Below, piece after piece: positions 16,065 to 25,110 of a stretch of DNA of 64,000 nucleotides. Within the stretch, counting starts at the first letter, position 1, and every line of letters begins with the position of its first letter. This DNA is from CAZAQV01 sp964487255 (GTDB taxonomy: Bacteria > Myxococcota_A > Polyangia > Polyangiales > CAZAQV01). A program made the translations under genes and the position numbers. The notes under the pieces are model-generated. The model did no database searches and was not told the origin of the DNA. It saw only the letters and a program-made list of their open reading frames with translations. The stretch lies in contig CAZAQV010000017.1 of NCBI GenBank assembly GCA_964487255.1, positions 1 to 64,000 of the forward strand, read 5' to 3'.

Positions 16065-16913
16065 ATGAACTGCTCCGCTTGCGGCACGGATAACGCGGAT
16101 GGAAGCCGCTTTTGCCAGGAATGTGGCAACCGCTTGGGCGAGCAGTTATCCGACGCTAAGGTTTGCACGCGGTGTGGTGCGCAAAATGCAGCACACACCC
16201 GCTTCTGCACCGCCTGCGGCCAATCGTTCGATGCTGCGGCGGAAGCTGCCGCTCAACCCGCAGCTTTGGTGACGGTCGAAAAAGATGGCACTGACGGACA
16301 AGCCTATCCCCTTGACGCCGGTGCGCTCGACATTGGACGCACGGAGGGCGACCTGGTTTTCGGCGACGACCGGTATATGAGCAACCGTCACGCGCGCATC
16401 GAGCGGCGGGGTGGCGATTTTGTAGTTCGCGACCTCGACTCCCACAACGGCTTGTATGTTCGTTTGCGGGCGCCTCATAAGCTGGTCGACGGTGATATGA
16501 TGCTGCTTGGCCAGCAAGTGCTTCGCTTCGAGGTGTTGCCGGAGACGGAGGTCCCGCTCGGGCCGGCGAGCACCGGGGGCGTTTGGATATTTGGTACCCC
16601 GGAAACACCGCGGTATGGGCGCCTGATTCAGTACACGACCGAAGGCGTTGCGCGAAATACCTATTACCTACACCGGGACGAAACGGTTCTGGGCCGCGAG
16701 GTGGGCGATATCGTCTTCACCGAAGACCCCTTTCTATCCCGCAAACACGCTTCGATCACGGTGGATCGAGGGGCGAAGCAACATATCCTCAGAGATCTTG
16801 GTTCTTCGAATGGTACTGCGATACGATTCCGGGGTGAGCGCGTCCTGCAAGCAGGAGATTACCTTCGCGTTGGTCGACACCTGTTTCGGTTCGACGTCGG
16901 CGGGGGCGGGTAA
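16065..16913 (+). CDS. Double zinc-ribbon, two-FHA-domain protein
   Basis: 282 residues from the ATG at 16065. Two zinc ribbons open it: CSACGTDNADGSRFCQECG (3-21) and CTRCGAQNAAHTRFCTACG (about 34-52). Two forkhead-associated domains follow: about 70-165 (GRTEGDLVF, SNRHARIE, SHNGLYV) and about 185-282 (GREVGDIVF, SRKHASI, SSNGTAIR). FHA domains bind phosphothreonine peptides. The gene ends 9 bp before a PP2C phosphatase gene, so the pair probably reads and erases Ser/Thr phosphorylation. No kinase gene is adjacent in the window. Confidence 0.9.
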   Translation: MNCSACGTDNADGSRFCQECGNRLGEQLSDAKVCTRCGAQNAAHTRFCTACGQSFDAAAEAAAQPAALVTVEKDGTDGQAYPLDAGALDIGRTEGDLVFGDDRYMSNRHARIERRGGDFVVRDLDSHNGLYVRLRAPHKLVDGDMMLLGQQVLRFEVLPETEVPLGPASTGGVWIFGTPETPRYGRLIQYTTEGVARNTYYLHRDETVLGREVGDIVFTEDPFLSRKHASITVDRGAKQHILRDLGSSNGTAIRFRGERVLQAGDYLRVGRHLFRFDVGGGG

Positions 16914-16922
16914 CTAGGCGCA

Positions 16923-18440
16923 ATGGGCGATCAAGATAAAATGCCTTCCGGAAAGGATGTCGAATCTGCATTGCGGGCGGCGGCCAACCCGCCCCAAGAT
17001 GCGAAAGCCGATGAGGTCAATTCCAAAGAGCAAGACGAGTCGGCGGGGGACGTCTCGGTCGAGTCCGATGACCTTGTGAACGAAGAAGAGCCCAAAAAAC
17101 CAAGCGAGGTAATTCGTGTTCGTTACTACGGGCAAACCGACGTCGGGTTGGTGCGCGATCACAACGAAGACAATTTCATCGTCGCGGATCTGCATACCGA
17201 AGAGCAGGGTGCCGATGAGCCCAAAGAGGTCGAGGTTGCTGGGCGGGGCGTCATGCTTGGTGTGTGCGACGGCATGGGTGGTGCTGCGGCGGGTGAAGTT
17301 GCAAGCCAGATGGCCGTGGACACGCTCTATGAGGTGATGGCGTCGTTCAAGGACATCACCGACAATCGGGACACCTTTGCGCGCCGTCTTATTTGTGCCA
17401 TCGAAGAAGCCGGTCAGCGCATTTTCGAACGCGCCAATCATGACCGGTCGCAACGTGGTATGGGAACAACGGCAACGGTTGCCGCACTTATGGATCAAGT
17501 CCTTTTCGTGGGACAGGTTGGTGACAGTCGTGCGTATCTATTGCGCGACAACGAGCTCACGCTGATCACGAAGGACCAATCACTTGTCAACCAGCTGATT
17601 GAAGCCGGCCAACTCACCGAAGAGGAAGCCGAAGCCTTCGAGCACTCGAACATCATTCTTCAGGCCCTGGGCACGACTGAAGATGTCGTGGTCGACCTTA
17701 CTTTCTTGGAGCTACGACGTGGCGACCGTTTGATGCTTTGCTCGGACGGGCTGTCCGGCTTGGTCCATCAGGACTTGATGCAAGATGTGCTACGCGACAC
17801 CGAAGACCTTGCAGAGTGTGCCGCGAAGTTGATTGAAATGGCACGTGAGGGGGGTGGGCACGACAATATTACCTGCTTGTGTGCCGACTTTTTTGGAGAC
17901 GGGCTGCGCGAAGACAACGGGGATGCGGGTGTTTTCTACCAGCAGTACCCGTTGCCACCGAGCGACGAGGGCGAAGCGATTGAGTTGCCGCCACGACCTC
18001 CTCCGCCCACTCCTGTGCCCCCAACCCGCGCCTCGCACACGCCCATTGGTGCAGGGCAAACGCAAAAAGGCTCGTGGGTGCCATGGCTGGTGGTTTTCTT
18101 GCTCGCAGTCGTCGGAGCATTTGCGCTCTATTGGGTGACTCAACCCGCACCCAAACCTGAACCCACCGTCGAGCCCGATCCTGAGCTGATCGAAATCATC
18201 GTTGACACCGATTTCGATGGTGAGATCTACGTTGACGGAGAGTTCCGCTATGCGCTCAAGGCTGGCGAGTCCACATCCATTCAGGTAATGGAAGGCTCAC
18301 GGCACCTCGAGGCTAAGAGTGGGGGGGAGACTGTCGCCTCTGTGACCGTCGATGCGGAGCCAGGCGATCCATACGAAGTGAAGTTTCTGCTGCCCACCGG
18401 CAGTGACGCCCCAGACGGGGGCGACGCTGCAAAGCTCTGA
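16923..18440 (+). CDS. PP2C-type Ser/Thr phosphatase with transmembrane segment and PEGA-like domain
   Basis: 505 residues. An acidic N-terminal tail (1-62) precedes a complete PPM/PP2C domain with metal-binding motifs RDHNED (78-83), DGMGG (116-120), GDSR, SDGL and GGHDNIT. A Pro-rich stretch leads to one transmembrane helix (about 383-402), and the C-terminal 85 residues outside the membrane resemble a PEGA domain (VDTDFDGEIYVDGEF). The catalytic domain would be cytoplasmic and the PEGA domain periplasmic, so an envelope signal may control dephosphorylation. It lies 9 bp after the FHA gene. 18441-18609 contains only a small AATTGT/ACAATT hairpin. Confidence 0.93.
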   Translation: MGDQDKMPSGKDVESALRAAANPPQDAKADEVNSKEQDESAGDVSVESDDLVNEEEPKKPSEVIRVRYYGQTDVGLVRDHNEDNFIVADLHTEEQGADEPKEVEVAGRGVMLGVCDGMGGAAAGEVASQMAVDTLYEVMASFKDITDNRDTFARRLICAIEEAGQRIFERANHDRSQRGMGTTATVAALMDQVLFVGQVGDSRAYLLRDNELTLITKDQSLVNQLIEAGQLTEEEAEAFEHSNIILQALGTTEDVVVDLTFLELRRGDRLMLCSDGLSGLVHQDLMQDVLRDTEDLAECAAKLIEMAREGGGHDNITCLCADFFGDGLREDNGDAGVFYQQYPLPPSDEGEAIELPPRPPPPTPVPPTRASHTPIGAGQTQKGSWVPWLVVFLLAVVGAFALYWVTQPAPKPEPTVEPDPELIEIIVDTDFDGEIYVDGEFRYALKAGESTSIQVMEGSRHLEAKSGGETVASVTVDAEPGDPYEVKFLLPTGSDAPDGGDAAKL

Positions 18441-18609
18441 TCTAGCTAATTGTGCAACAATTCCACACAACGTGGATGTGGGTGGGTGTAGTTGCTTGTT
18501 TTCATCACGATTTCAAGCGCTTGCGTTGTTAGACGACACACCCAAAATGTGCTAGCTCTGCGTCGCGCGAAGGGTTGAGTGAACGTTCTTTGCGCAAGGA
18601 AGGTGAGAG

Positions 18610-20652
18610 ATGGTTGTTTCTTTGCAGAGGTCTGTGAGTTTTCTGGGCGCAGTGGGTTTGCAGAGCGCAGTCGTGCTGTCTGTGTGTGTCATGGTCGGGG
18701 GGGCTTGGACGGGGACGGCAAGCGCTCAAAATGACAGAATTGTTGCCCGTCTCGCGCACTTCGGGCAGATGCAAACAAGTCACGCCCAAGATCTTCGTGC
18801 TCGTGTCACGCTAGCCCTCCAACGCAACGCTGCCACGGGCAAGGGCTACGACAGCATCAGAAAACGAGTGGGTCAACGCTTGTTCGGAGGCCCAGGCAGT
18901 TCGCGGGCGGAATACAACTATCGACTCGACCAAGTACGTCGTCGACTACACGCCGGTCTTGATGAGCCGATGCTCGAGGTCTTGATCGTGCCGGGCCGCA
19001 ACCCTGCGCGACAATGCACCGCGGAGCTCGGGCTTTCACTCACGGACTGCGACATTCTTGTCGCTGCTGCCTCCAAACGAAAAGTGCTGGTTCCATACGT
19101 ACCCGCCGATAACGGCGACGCCGCCCTGGCATCCATGCGTGCGTCCGGTGTTAAGCCACGTTACGCCAAGCGGATCGTGGGCGCGATCGAAAAAGTCATG
19201 GTCAATGCGCCAGCGAGCTTGGGACAGGGTGTTCGCCATCAACAATTTGCGTCCTTGCTCCGTGGTTGCCCCGGTGCGCTCCCCAGCTGGCCTGCACAGG
19301 TCCGTGCCTGGAACCTAGGCCCGACCGAAGGCATGGTTCGATGCATTGGCATCCAAGTAGCCCGCACCAGCGGAGACCCCTCCACGCTCGCGAAAAATCT
19401 TTTCGCCCTTCGTCGTTCGGAAGCACGCGCCTTGGTGCAGTGGGCCACCGGTGGTGGCGAAGACCCCGGTGAAGTCGCAATCGCAAATGGCAAGCGTTTT
19501 CTCTCCGCCCATGACTGGGATAAAGCGGCAGCCGCGTTCGACGAGGCGACGCAGATCGATCCGTCTAATGGCGACGCCTGGATGGGGCGCGGCATTGCGT
19601 TGATGGAACTGGGCAAGACCGCGCAGGCTATCCAGGCGCTTAACTCTGCACTGCGGATTCGCCCCGACGACGCCGAACTGCACGCGCGAGTGGGAGACGC
19701 GCATGCGAGTGCGGGTGAGCCCGAAGAAGCGCTAGGGGCGTACAAGCAAGCGCTTGCACTGCATCCGAAGAACAAGCGTGCGCGGGCAGGTGTGAAGGAC
19801 GTCCAACCCTTGCTTCAACGGCGAGCGGCGGATGCGTGGCGGGCCAAGGCCAAGAAGCACTTCTTGGCAAACCAATTCCGCATCGCTGCCAATGCCTACG
19901 AGAAAGCGGCGAAGACGAATCCCAGCGATCCCCGCGCTCTCGCTGGGTTGGGGGCGTCGCGCCTCGCGCTCGGTGAAATCGCGGCCGCGGTCAAGGCCTA
20001 CCAGCGCGCGACCAAGCTTGCGCCGCAGCATGCGGCTCACTGGGCACAACTGGGCCTCGCCTACCAGAAGCTAGGCGACTTCAAGAAAGCGAGCGCTGTC
20101 TATGAAAAGGCACTCGCGATCGAGCCGCGTAACAAAATGATCAAGTCGAGGCTTGCTGCGTTGCAGCCGAAGGACAGCAAAGCCGACGCAAAGCCTGGCC
20201 CGTCAGACGAGCTTGCGGAGGCACTGCTCGACGATCCACTCAACGAGAAGAACAGCCGGCGCGGTCTTACCGATGAAATGCCGACTTTGCCAGGGGAAGA
20301 CACCGCCGAGGGCGGCTCTGAAGGAGGAGGCGACTCCGATCCGACGCCAGAACCTGACGTCGAGACGGGTGTTGCGGCGGCAGAGCTTCCGGAGACGCCG
20401 TCGCGCACCGATGTGCTTGCGGCGCTTCGTCCTTTGCGCAAGCGACTCTCGTATTGTGCCGGCGGCCGTCACGGTCGGGTGACGTTCGACATTACGGTTT
20501 CGGGCGAAACCGGACGAGTCAGCGAACTCAAGTCTCGGGAAAACGGTGATGTCATTCCTGGCTACGAGTGCATGGTACATGCGGTGCGCGGGGCACAGTT
20601 TCCGCGCTTCAAGAAAGACAAGTTCGCGGTCCAATTCCCGTTTACTCTGTAG
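18610..20652 (+). CDS. Exported TPR protein with AgmX/PglI-like C-terminal domain
   Basis: 680 residues. The signal peptide ends at about residue 40 (TASAQ). Residues about 45-280 are a helical region with four Cys. TPR repeats run from about 290 to 530 (DWDKAAAAFDEATQIDPSNGDAW, AIQALNSALRIRPDDAELH, AAVKAYQRATKLAPQHAAH). After an acidic linker, residues 600-680 (VLAALRPLRKRLSYCAGGRHGRVTFDITVSGETGRV ... FPFTL) match the TonB-like C-terminal domain found in AgmX/PglI and related myxobacterial motility or envelope proteins. It is probably a periplasmic scaffold. A GGTGAGAG Shine-Dalgarno precedes the ATG. Confidence 0.88.
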   Translation: MVVSLQRSVSFLGAVGLQSAVVLSVCVMVGGAWTGTASAQNDRIVARLAHFGQMQTSHAQDLRARVTLALQRNAATGKGYDSIRKRVGQRLFGGPGSSRAEYNYRLDQVRRRLHAGLDEPMLEVLIVPGRNPARQCTAELGLSLTDCDILVAAASKRKVLVPYVPADNGDAALASMRASGVKPRYAKRIVGAIEKVMVNAPASLGQGVRHQQFASLLRGCPGALPSWPAQVRAWNLGPTEGMVRCIGIQVARTSGDPSTLAKNLFALRRSEARALVQWATGGGEDPGEVAIANGKRFLSAHDWDKAAAAFDEATQIDPSNGDAWMGRGIALMELGKTAQAIQALNSALRIRPDDAELHARVGDAHASAGEPEEALGAYKQALALHPKNKRARAGVKDVQPLLQRRAADAWRAKAKKHFLANQFRIAANAYEKAAKTNPSDPRALAGLGASRLALGEIAAAVKAYQRATKLAPQHAAHWAQLGLAYQKLGDFKKASAVYEKALAIEPRNKMIKSRLAALQPKDSKADAKPGPSDELAEALLDDPLNEKNSRRGLTDEMPTLPGEDTAEGGSEGGGDSDPTPEPDVETGVAAAELPETPSRTDVLAALRPLRKRLSYCAGGRHGRVTFDITVSGETGRVSELKSRENGDVIPGYECMVHAVRGAQFPRFKKDKFAVQFPFTL

Positions 20653-20840
20653 CCTCGGCGGCCGCTGCATCGACGATAGCTGCGTTCCGCTCCGCTTCCG
20701 GTGCTCACGTACCCAAACGTAACCCAAACGTACGTTCCGCTCCGGTTCTCGCGCTGCCTTGCTCTCGCCGCGCTTCGGCCACCTTATCACGTAAGTTTGA
20801 CAGGCTATTCAGCGGATTCGAAGTTTGGTATGACGACTAG

Positions 20841-21158
20841 GTGAGTGAAGACCCGAACAAGCGCAGCGACAAGCGCGTTACAATCAATAAAGAGTTCGAG
20901 TCCTTTGACGCGTTTATTAGCGAGTACGTGACGAACCTTTCTCAGTCGGGCGCGTTCGTTCGTACTGCGGAGCCGCTTCCGATCGGCACGCGTGTCGACC
21001 TCAAGTTCACGGTGATCCTCGACGACATTGAGACGATCGAGGGCATCGGAGAGGTTGTGCGAGTCGAACACGACCCGCCAGGCATGGGCGTCGTGTTCAC
21101 GGAACTCAGTCAGTATTCTCAGCATCTCCTCAGTCAGCTGCTTACAAAGAAGAGCTAG
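20841..21158 (+). CDS. PilZ-domain protein (myxobacterial TIGR02266 type)
   Basis: 105 residues from a GTG. The PilZ motifs are present: an RxxxR-type element (KRSDKR, residues 7-12) and NLSQSG (33-38), followed by the short beta-barrel core (LPIGTRVDLKFTV, GEVVRVEHDPPGMGVVFTEL). PilZ domains bind cyclic di-GMP; this short stand-alone form is abundant in Myxococcota. The J-like gene starts 5 bp downstream, suggesting one operon. The 188 bp before it (20653-20840) contain only short GTTCCGCTCCG and CCAAACGTA repeats. Confidence 0.88.
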   Translation: MSEDPNKRSDKRVTINKEFESFDAFISEYVTNLSQSGAFVRTAEPLPIGTRVDLKFTVILDDIETIEGIGEVVRVEHDPPGMGVVFTELSQYSQHLLSQLLTKKS

Positions 21159-21163
21159 CGGTC

Positions 21164-21562
21164 GTGCCCAGTACGCACGGACGGTTGAGGTTTGGCAAAG
21201 ATGGATTGAGGGCATGTGAGCTCAGCGATCAGGAACTTTGGGATGAAGTGCGTCGTCGGCGGCGGGCACGTGGCCAGGCTGTCAGCGCGGAAGAACGCGA
21301 AGACTCCTGTGTGCGGTCGAGTGCGAGACCGTCTCTTGGACGCCGGACCAAGCAATCGGTCGCGCAGTGGTATGCCAACCTCGAACTCGAGCCCGGAGCT
21401 CCCCTTAGCAAGGTGCGCGAGGCTTACGAGCGCCTGAGCCACCAGTTTCGTCCCGAGCAACACGAAGGCGACCCTGAGAAGTACTCAGCCGCAAAAGAAC
21501 TCACCAAGTCACTCAACCACGCCTACGAGTCCCTCAGCGCGTACTTGAACAAAGATCGTTAG
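21164..21562 (+). CDS. Degenerate J-domain protein
   Basis: 132 residues from a GTG. The C-terminal 66 residues (QWYANLELEPGAPLSKVREAYERLSHQFRPEQ...ELTKSLNHAYESLSAYL) follow the J-domain pattern of helices, but the HPD triad needed to stimulate DnaK is replaced by RPE. It probably acts in protein binding rather than as a DnaK cochaperone. The basic N-terminus (DEVRRRRRARGQ) is unrecognised. It is 5 bp downstream of the PilZ gene. Confidence 0.75.
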   Translation: MPSTHGRLRFGKDGLRACELSDQELWDEVRRRRRARGQAVSAEEREDSCVRSSARPSLGRRTKQSVAQWYANLELEPGAPLSKVREAYERLSHQFRPEQHEGDPEKYSAAKELTKSLNHAYESLSAYLNKDR

Positions 21563-21582
21563 GAACGAATGCAATGGCTCGT

Positions 21583-22638
21583 TCAGTGCGGATTAGATTC
21601 ATCTTTCCGGACTAGCACCTTCAATGGAATCGACTTCGTCACGGAGTGGACATTGCCTCCGACACGAACCTCGAGATGAAGTCTGCACGAACCTTCTTTT
21701 TTCCCCTCCAAAGGTCTGAGCCGAAAGCGGGTCGAGAACGGCTCCAAGCGTCGCGGATTCGAGCCATCCAATAAGGACGTCGCAAATGTGCAGGTTGTGA
21801 GGCTGCTCTTTGCCAGCTCTACGGTCGAAAACGAAAGGTCGTAGCCGTCGGGAGAATACAGTTCATCTTCAACCCGAAGGAGGACACGGCAGTCACCGCC
21901 CGGACCGCATCTCACGTCCGCGCCGTCGATCTGCGGAACAATCTTCAAGTCCAACGCTGAGGGAAGCGAGTCTTGCTGTTCCAGTTTCGGGGTCCAAAGC
22001 ACCCACCTGCGCCCGGGGCTTTCTCGCAATGGAGCCGTCCCAGGCAACAAGTGACTGAGGTCCGTGCCGTCAAGCTCCGTTCGAGAAACTCGGACCACAT
22101 CATCATCGGGCTTGCCCGACGCTCTGGCGGACACGATAACCGTCAGCTCGACCGGAACACCATGAACCAAGAAACTCGGTATTGCTCCTAACGAATAGGA
22201 AAACGTGAACTCCGGGGAGAGTACACGAATTTTTAGCGGTACGCTGAACTTCTCGCCATTGATGATGCCGTGAATTTCCACCGATGTAGCACCCGCCTCT
22301 TGCGCGTCTATTCTGAAGCTGCCTGCACTCTCATCTGTGACTCGCACAGGGCCTTCTCGCGTCATCTCAATGGTGACGCTATCGCTATCGACTTGCCGGC
22401 GGTCTACCGAGCCACCGATACCAAAGAGGTAGGAATGCGGAAGGACGCCGCCGCTGATCGACAGCGCTGCATGGCCGGTTTCGAACAGTTCAATCGTTTG
22501 ACCCGATTCGAGCGGTTTTCCATCAAGCGTGACGTAAAGCTCTTCGGGCTCTGACCCGCACGCAGAGCCCAACGCAAGCGCAATGATAGAAGCGATAACG
22601 GGACAGGCGAGAGTCGTCGCGCTTTTTCTTGTCCGCAT
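21583..22638 (-). CDS. Lipoprotein, unknown function
   Basis: 351 residues. A basic start, a hydrophobic segment and lipobox GSAC at about residue 27 mark a lipoprotein. The body is beta-rich without a recognised family (several 100-residue Ig-like segments are possible: VTLDGKPLESGQTIELFETG, FTFSYSLGAIPSFLVHGVPVEL). A disulfide-type pair RCGPGGDC is visible. It starts 12 bp after the stop of the peptide transporter gene on the same strand and may be expressed with it. Confidence 0.6.
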   Translation of the reverse strand: MRTRKSATTLACPVIASIIALALGSACGSEPEELYVTLDGKPLESGQTIELFETGHAALSISGGVLPHSYLFGIGGSVDRRQVDSDSVTIEMTREGPVRVTDESAGSFRIDAQEAGATSVEIHGIINGEKFSVPLKIRVLSPEFTFSYSLGAIPSFLVHGVPVELTVIVSARASGKPDDDVVRVSRTELDGTDLSHLLPGTAPLRESPGRRWVLWTPKLEQQDSLPSALDLKIVPQIDGADVRCGPGGDCRVLLRVEDELYSPDGYDLSFSTVELAKSSLTTCTFATSLLDGSNPRRLEPFSTRFRLRPLEGKKEGSCRLHLEVRVGGNVHSVTKSIPLKVLVRKDESNPH

Positions 22639-22650
22639 GACTGCCTATGC

Positions 22651-24315
22651 CTACTGCGTGTAGTCGCGGTACTGGTAGAAGGCGGCGCGGATGCTGAAGA
22701 TGATGCTCGCCGCAAACATGAGCCCGGCGCATGCCCAGAAGAAGTTCTCGGTCGAGAGGTTCTTGAGGCCCGTTAGAAACACCACGAGGACGTTTCCGAG
22801 CGAGACGCAAAAGAGCCAAAGGCCCATGATGACGGACTTCATCCGTTTGGGGGCCTGTGAGTACGCGAACTCAAGACCTGTGATCGACACCATCACCTCA
22901 GCGGATGTAATGATGAGGTACGGAAAAAACTGCCACATGATGTTGGGCGTTTCGCCGGCGTCGATGCCGCGTTGAAGGTGTGCAATCGGGATGAAGGAAA
23001 AGCCCGCCAACATCATGCCCGCCGCCATTCTTCGAAGTGGGGTCATCTTGATCTTAAACACCTTTTCGAAGAATGGATACACGCCGAAGGTAAACAAGGG
23101 AATCAGGCCCATGACCATCAGTGGATTCCACGCTGCCATCTGCGAGGGCAAAATGGTCATACCCATAAACTCTTGGTCCATCTTTGTGCCCTGGATGACC
23201 CAGCTGCTGCCATGTTGGTCGAAGAGAGCCCAGAACACGCTGACCAAGAAGAACACGGAGCTGATACGAACCACTGCGCGTGGTCCCTCGACCACTTCAT
23301 CGCCATAATGGCGCGCTGCGGGCGCCCAAAAGCCCCGAGTTTGTGCGTCCGCAAAGCGAGGGCCTGCAACCTCAGCACTCGCCCCAGCACTTGTTTGTAC
23401 AACCGTTGACTCCTTGTGCAGTACCCAGGCGCGAACGTTGTAGAGCAGTACCGCGACAAAGCCATCGTCTTCCTCCATGCGCTGCCGAATGGCGACGACG
23501 AGATATCCAGCGACGATGAAGATGAGCGAAACGCCGATCTTTTCGCCCCAGCCGAGCGTCTCGTAACCAATGTCGAGACCGTCGAAAAACATCAGTGAGC
23601 CAACACTCAAGAAGAGGAGCGAACCCGCGATCGCGTCGAGCCACCCGAGCTTACCGCCGGGGTCTGGGGGAACGTGAATGAACACCTTACGACCCATCCA
23701 GAAAAAGACGGTGGCGATGGCCATCAGGATTCCCGGTAAACCGAACGCGAGAGTCGGGCCGCCCCACTCTGCATTAAGAACCCAAGGGCAGATGATCGTC
23801 GAGAAGAACGACCCGAAGTTAATGATGAAGTAGAATAGCTGATAGACGCGTTCGAGGCGGAACCAGTTGGCGGGTCCGAACTGATCGCCAACGTGGGCTG
23901 AGACGCAGGGCTTAATGCCGCCCGAGCCGACAGCGATGAGCAAGAGCCCGACTTTGAACCCGGTCAGGTTCGACTCGAACAGGGCCAGGCATGCGTGGCC
24001 GAGCACATAGACGATCGAGAGCCAAAGAATTGTCTGGTACTTCCCGAACAGGCGGTCCGCGATCATCGCACCGATCATGGGCAGCGCGTACACGCCTGCC
24101 GCAAACGTGTGATAGAGAATCTGTGCTTCTTTCTCTGCCAAGTCGGCGGCCATCCCAGACTCTTTGAACAGGTAAGTCAGGTAGACGGTGAGGATGGCCC
24201 GCATGCCGTAGTAGCTGAAGCGCTCGCAGCCTTCGTTGCCGATGATATAGGGAATGCCCTTGGGCCAGCCCGTGTCTTGCTGATCGGGCGCCGTCCGTGG
24301 TTGGTAGCTCGCCAT
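22651..24315 (-). CDS. Proton-dependent oligopeptide transporter (POT family)
   Basis: 554 residues with about 14 hydrophobic segments. The POT signature ExxERFxYYG is present at residues 29-38 (EGCERFSYYG), with a further match GSGGIKPCVSAHVGDQF in the region of transmembrane helix 5. These inner-membrane symporters import di- and tripeptides with protons. A long cytoplasmic loop (about residues 285-345) separates the two halves. An AlkD-like gene is divergent, 18 bp away. Confidence 0.93.
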   Translation of the reverse strand: MASYQPRTAPDQQDTGWPKGIPYIIGNEGCERFSYYGMRAILTVYLTYLFKESGMAADLAEKEAQILYHTFAAGVYALPMIGAMIADRLFGKYQTILWLSIVYVLGHACLALFESNLTGFKVGLLLIAVGSGGIKPCVSAHVGDQFGPANWFRLERVYQLFYFIINFGSFFSTIICPWVLNAEWGGPTLAFGLPGILMAIATVFFWMGRKVFIHVPPDPGGKLGWLDAIAGSLLFLSVGSLMFFDGLDIGYETLGWGEKIGVSLIFIVAGYLVVAIRQRMEEDDGFVAVLLYNVRAWVLHKESTVVQTSAGASAEVAGPRFADAQTRGFWAPAARHYGDEVVEGPRAVVRISSVFFLVSVFWALFDQHGSSWVIQGTKMDQEFMGMTILPSQMAAWNPLMVMGLIPLFTFGVYPFFEKVFKIKMTPLRRMAAGMMLAGFSFIPIAHLQRGIDAGETPNIMWQFFPYLIITSAEVMVSITGLEFAYSQAPKRMKSVIMGLWLFCVSLGNVLVVFLTGLKNLSTENFFWACAGLMFAASIIFSIRAAFYQYRDYTQ

Positions 24316-24333
24316 GGCGCGCAGACTAGCCTG

Positions 24334-25095
24334 ATGACCCAGGCGGCGCTATGTCCAGGCGTGGCGCAGCGATTGGCGCAGTTTCAAGCACGGCTTGCCG
24401 AACTCTCAGACGAAAGAACCAAGGCCTGGTTTGAGAGCTATCTCAAGGGAATGGCGACTTACAGGGGGGTGAGAACGCCCACCGTAACAAGGGAACTCAA
24501 AGCCTGGCTCGTGCAATCCGGCGCGTCGTCGCTACCGGCGGGACGGCAGTTAAATCTATGTCGGAAGCTTGTGCAGAGCGAGTATTGCGAGGATAAGTTC
24601 GCGGCGTTTATCTGGATCCAGACGCGCCTGATCGACGAACTCGCTATCGACGATTTGCTCGGCGAAGCACAGCTGTGGTTGGAGAGTGGCTGGTTGTCAG
24701 ACTGGTCGACGAACGATTGGTTCAGTGTGCGTGTGATGCAACCAGCCTTTGTTCGGCACGGGTTGGCCGTGCGACGCCGATTGGAGTGGTGGGCGAGCGA
24801 AGAAGATGTCTGGCGGCGCCGTGCTTCGATCGTCCCGTTTCGGGCCGTCGTCGATGACGAGCGCTACCACCCGTCACTTCGGCGACTCACCGCGAAACTG
24901 GTGACCGACGAGCGCCGCTTCGTTCAAACTGCGCTCGGTTGGGTGCTGGCGGACTTATCGAAGGTGTATCCAGACGTTGCCGACGAATTGTTCGACCGCT
25001 ACTTTGGCGCGTTTCTGCCCGAAGTGATCCGCCGCCACACCAAACATCTACCACGGCATGAGGCATTCAAAGCACGCCTTTCGCAAGAAACCTGA
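24334..25095 (+). CDS. AlkD-like DNA alkylation repair protein
   Basis: 253 residues from the ATG at 24334, which follows the divergent transporter start. The sequence is a chain of HEAT-like helical pairs (ERTKAWFESYLKGMATYRGVRTPTV, DKFAAFIWIQTRL, WLSDWSTNDWFSVRVMQPAFV, WRRRASIVPFRAV, QTALGWVLADLSKVYPDVADELF), the fold of the AlkC/AlkD DNA glycosylase family that removes N3- and N7-alkylpurines. The order of Trp and Asp residues in the middle fits the family, but the catalytic Asp cannot be fixed by eye. It converges with the acyltransferase gene. Confidence 0.82.
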   Translation: MTQAALCPGVAQRLAQFQARLAELSDERTKAWFESYLKGMATYRGVRTPTVTRELKAWLVQSGASSLPAGRQLNLCRKLVQSEYCEDKFAAFIWIQTRLIDELAIDDLLGEAQLWLESGWLSDWSTNDWFSVRVMQPAFVRHGLAVRRRLEWWASEEDVWRRRASIVPFRAVVDDERYHPSLRRLTAKLVTDERRFVQTALGWVLADLSKVYPDVADELFDRYFGAFLPEVIRRHTKHLPRHEAFKARLSQET

Positions 25096-25110
25096 TCGCC
25101 TGCAGGGGTT

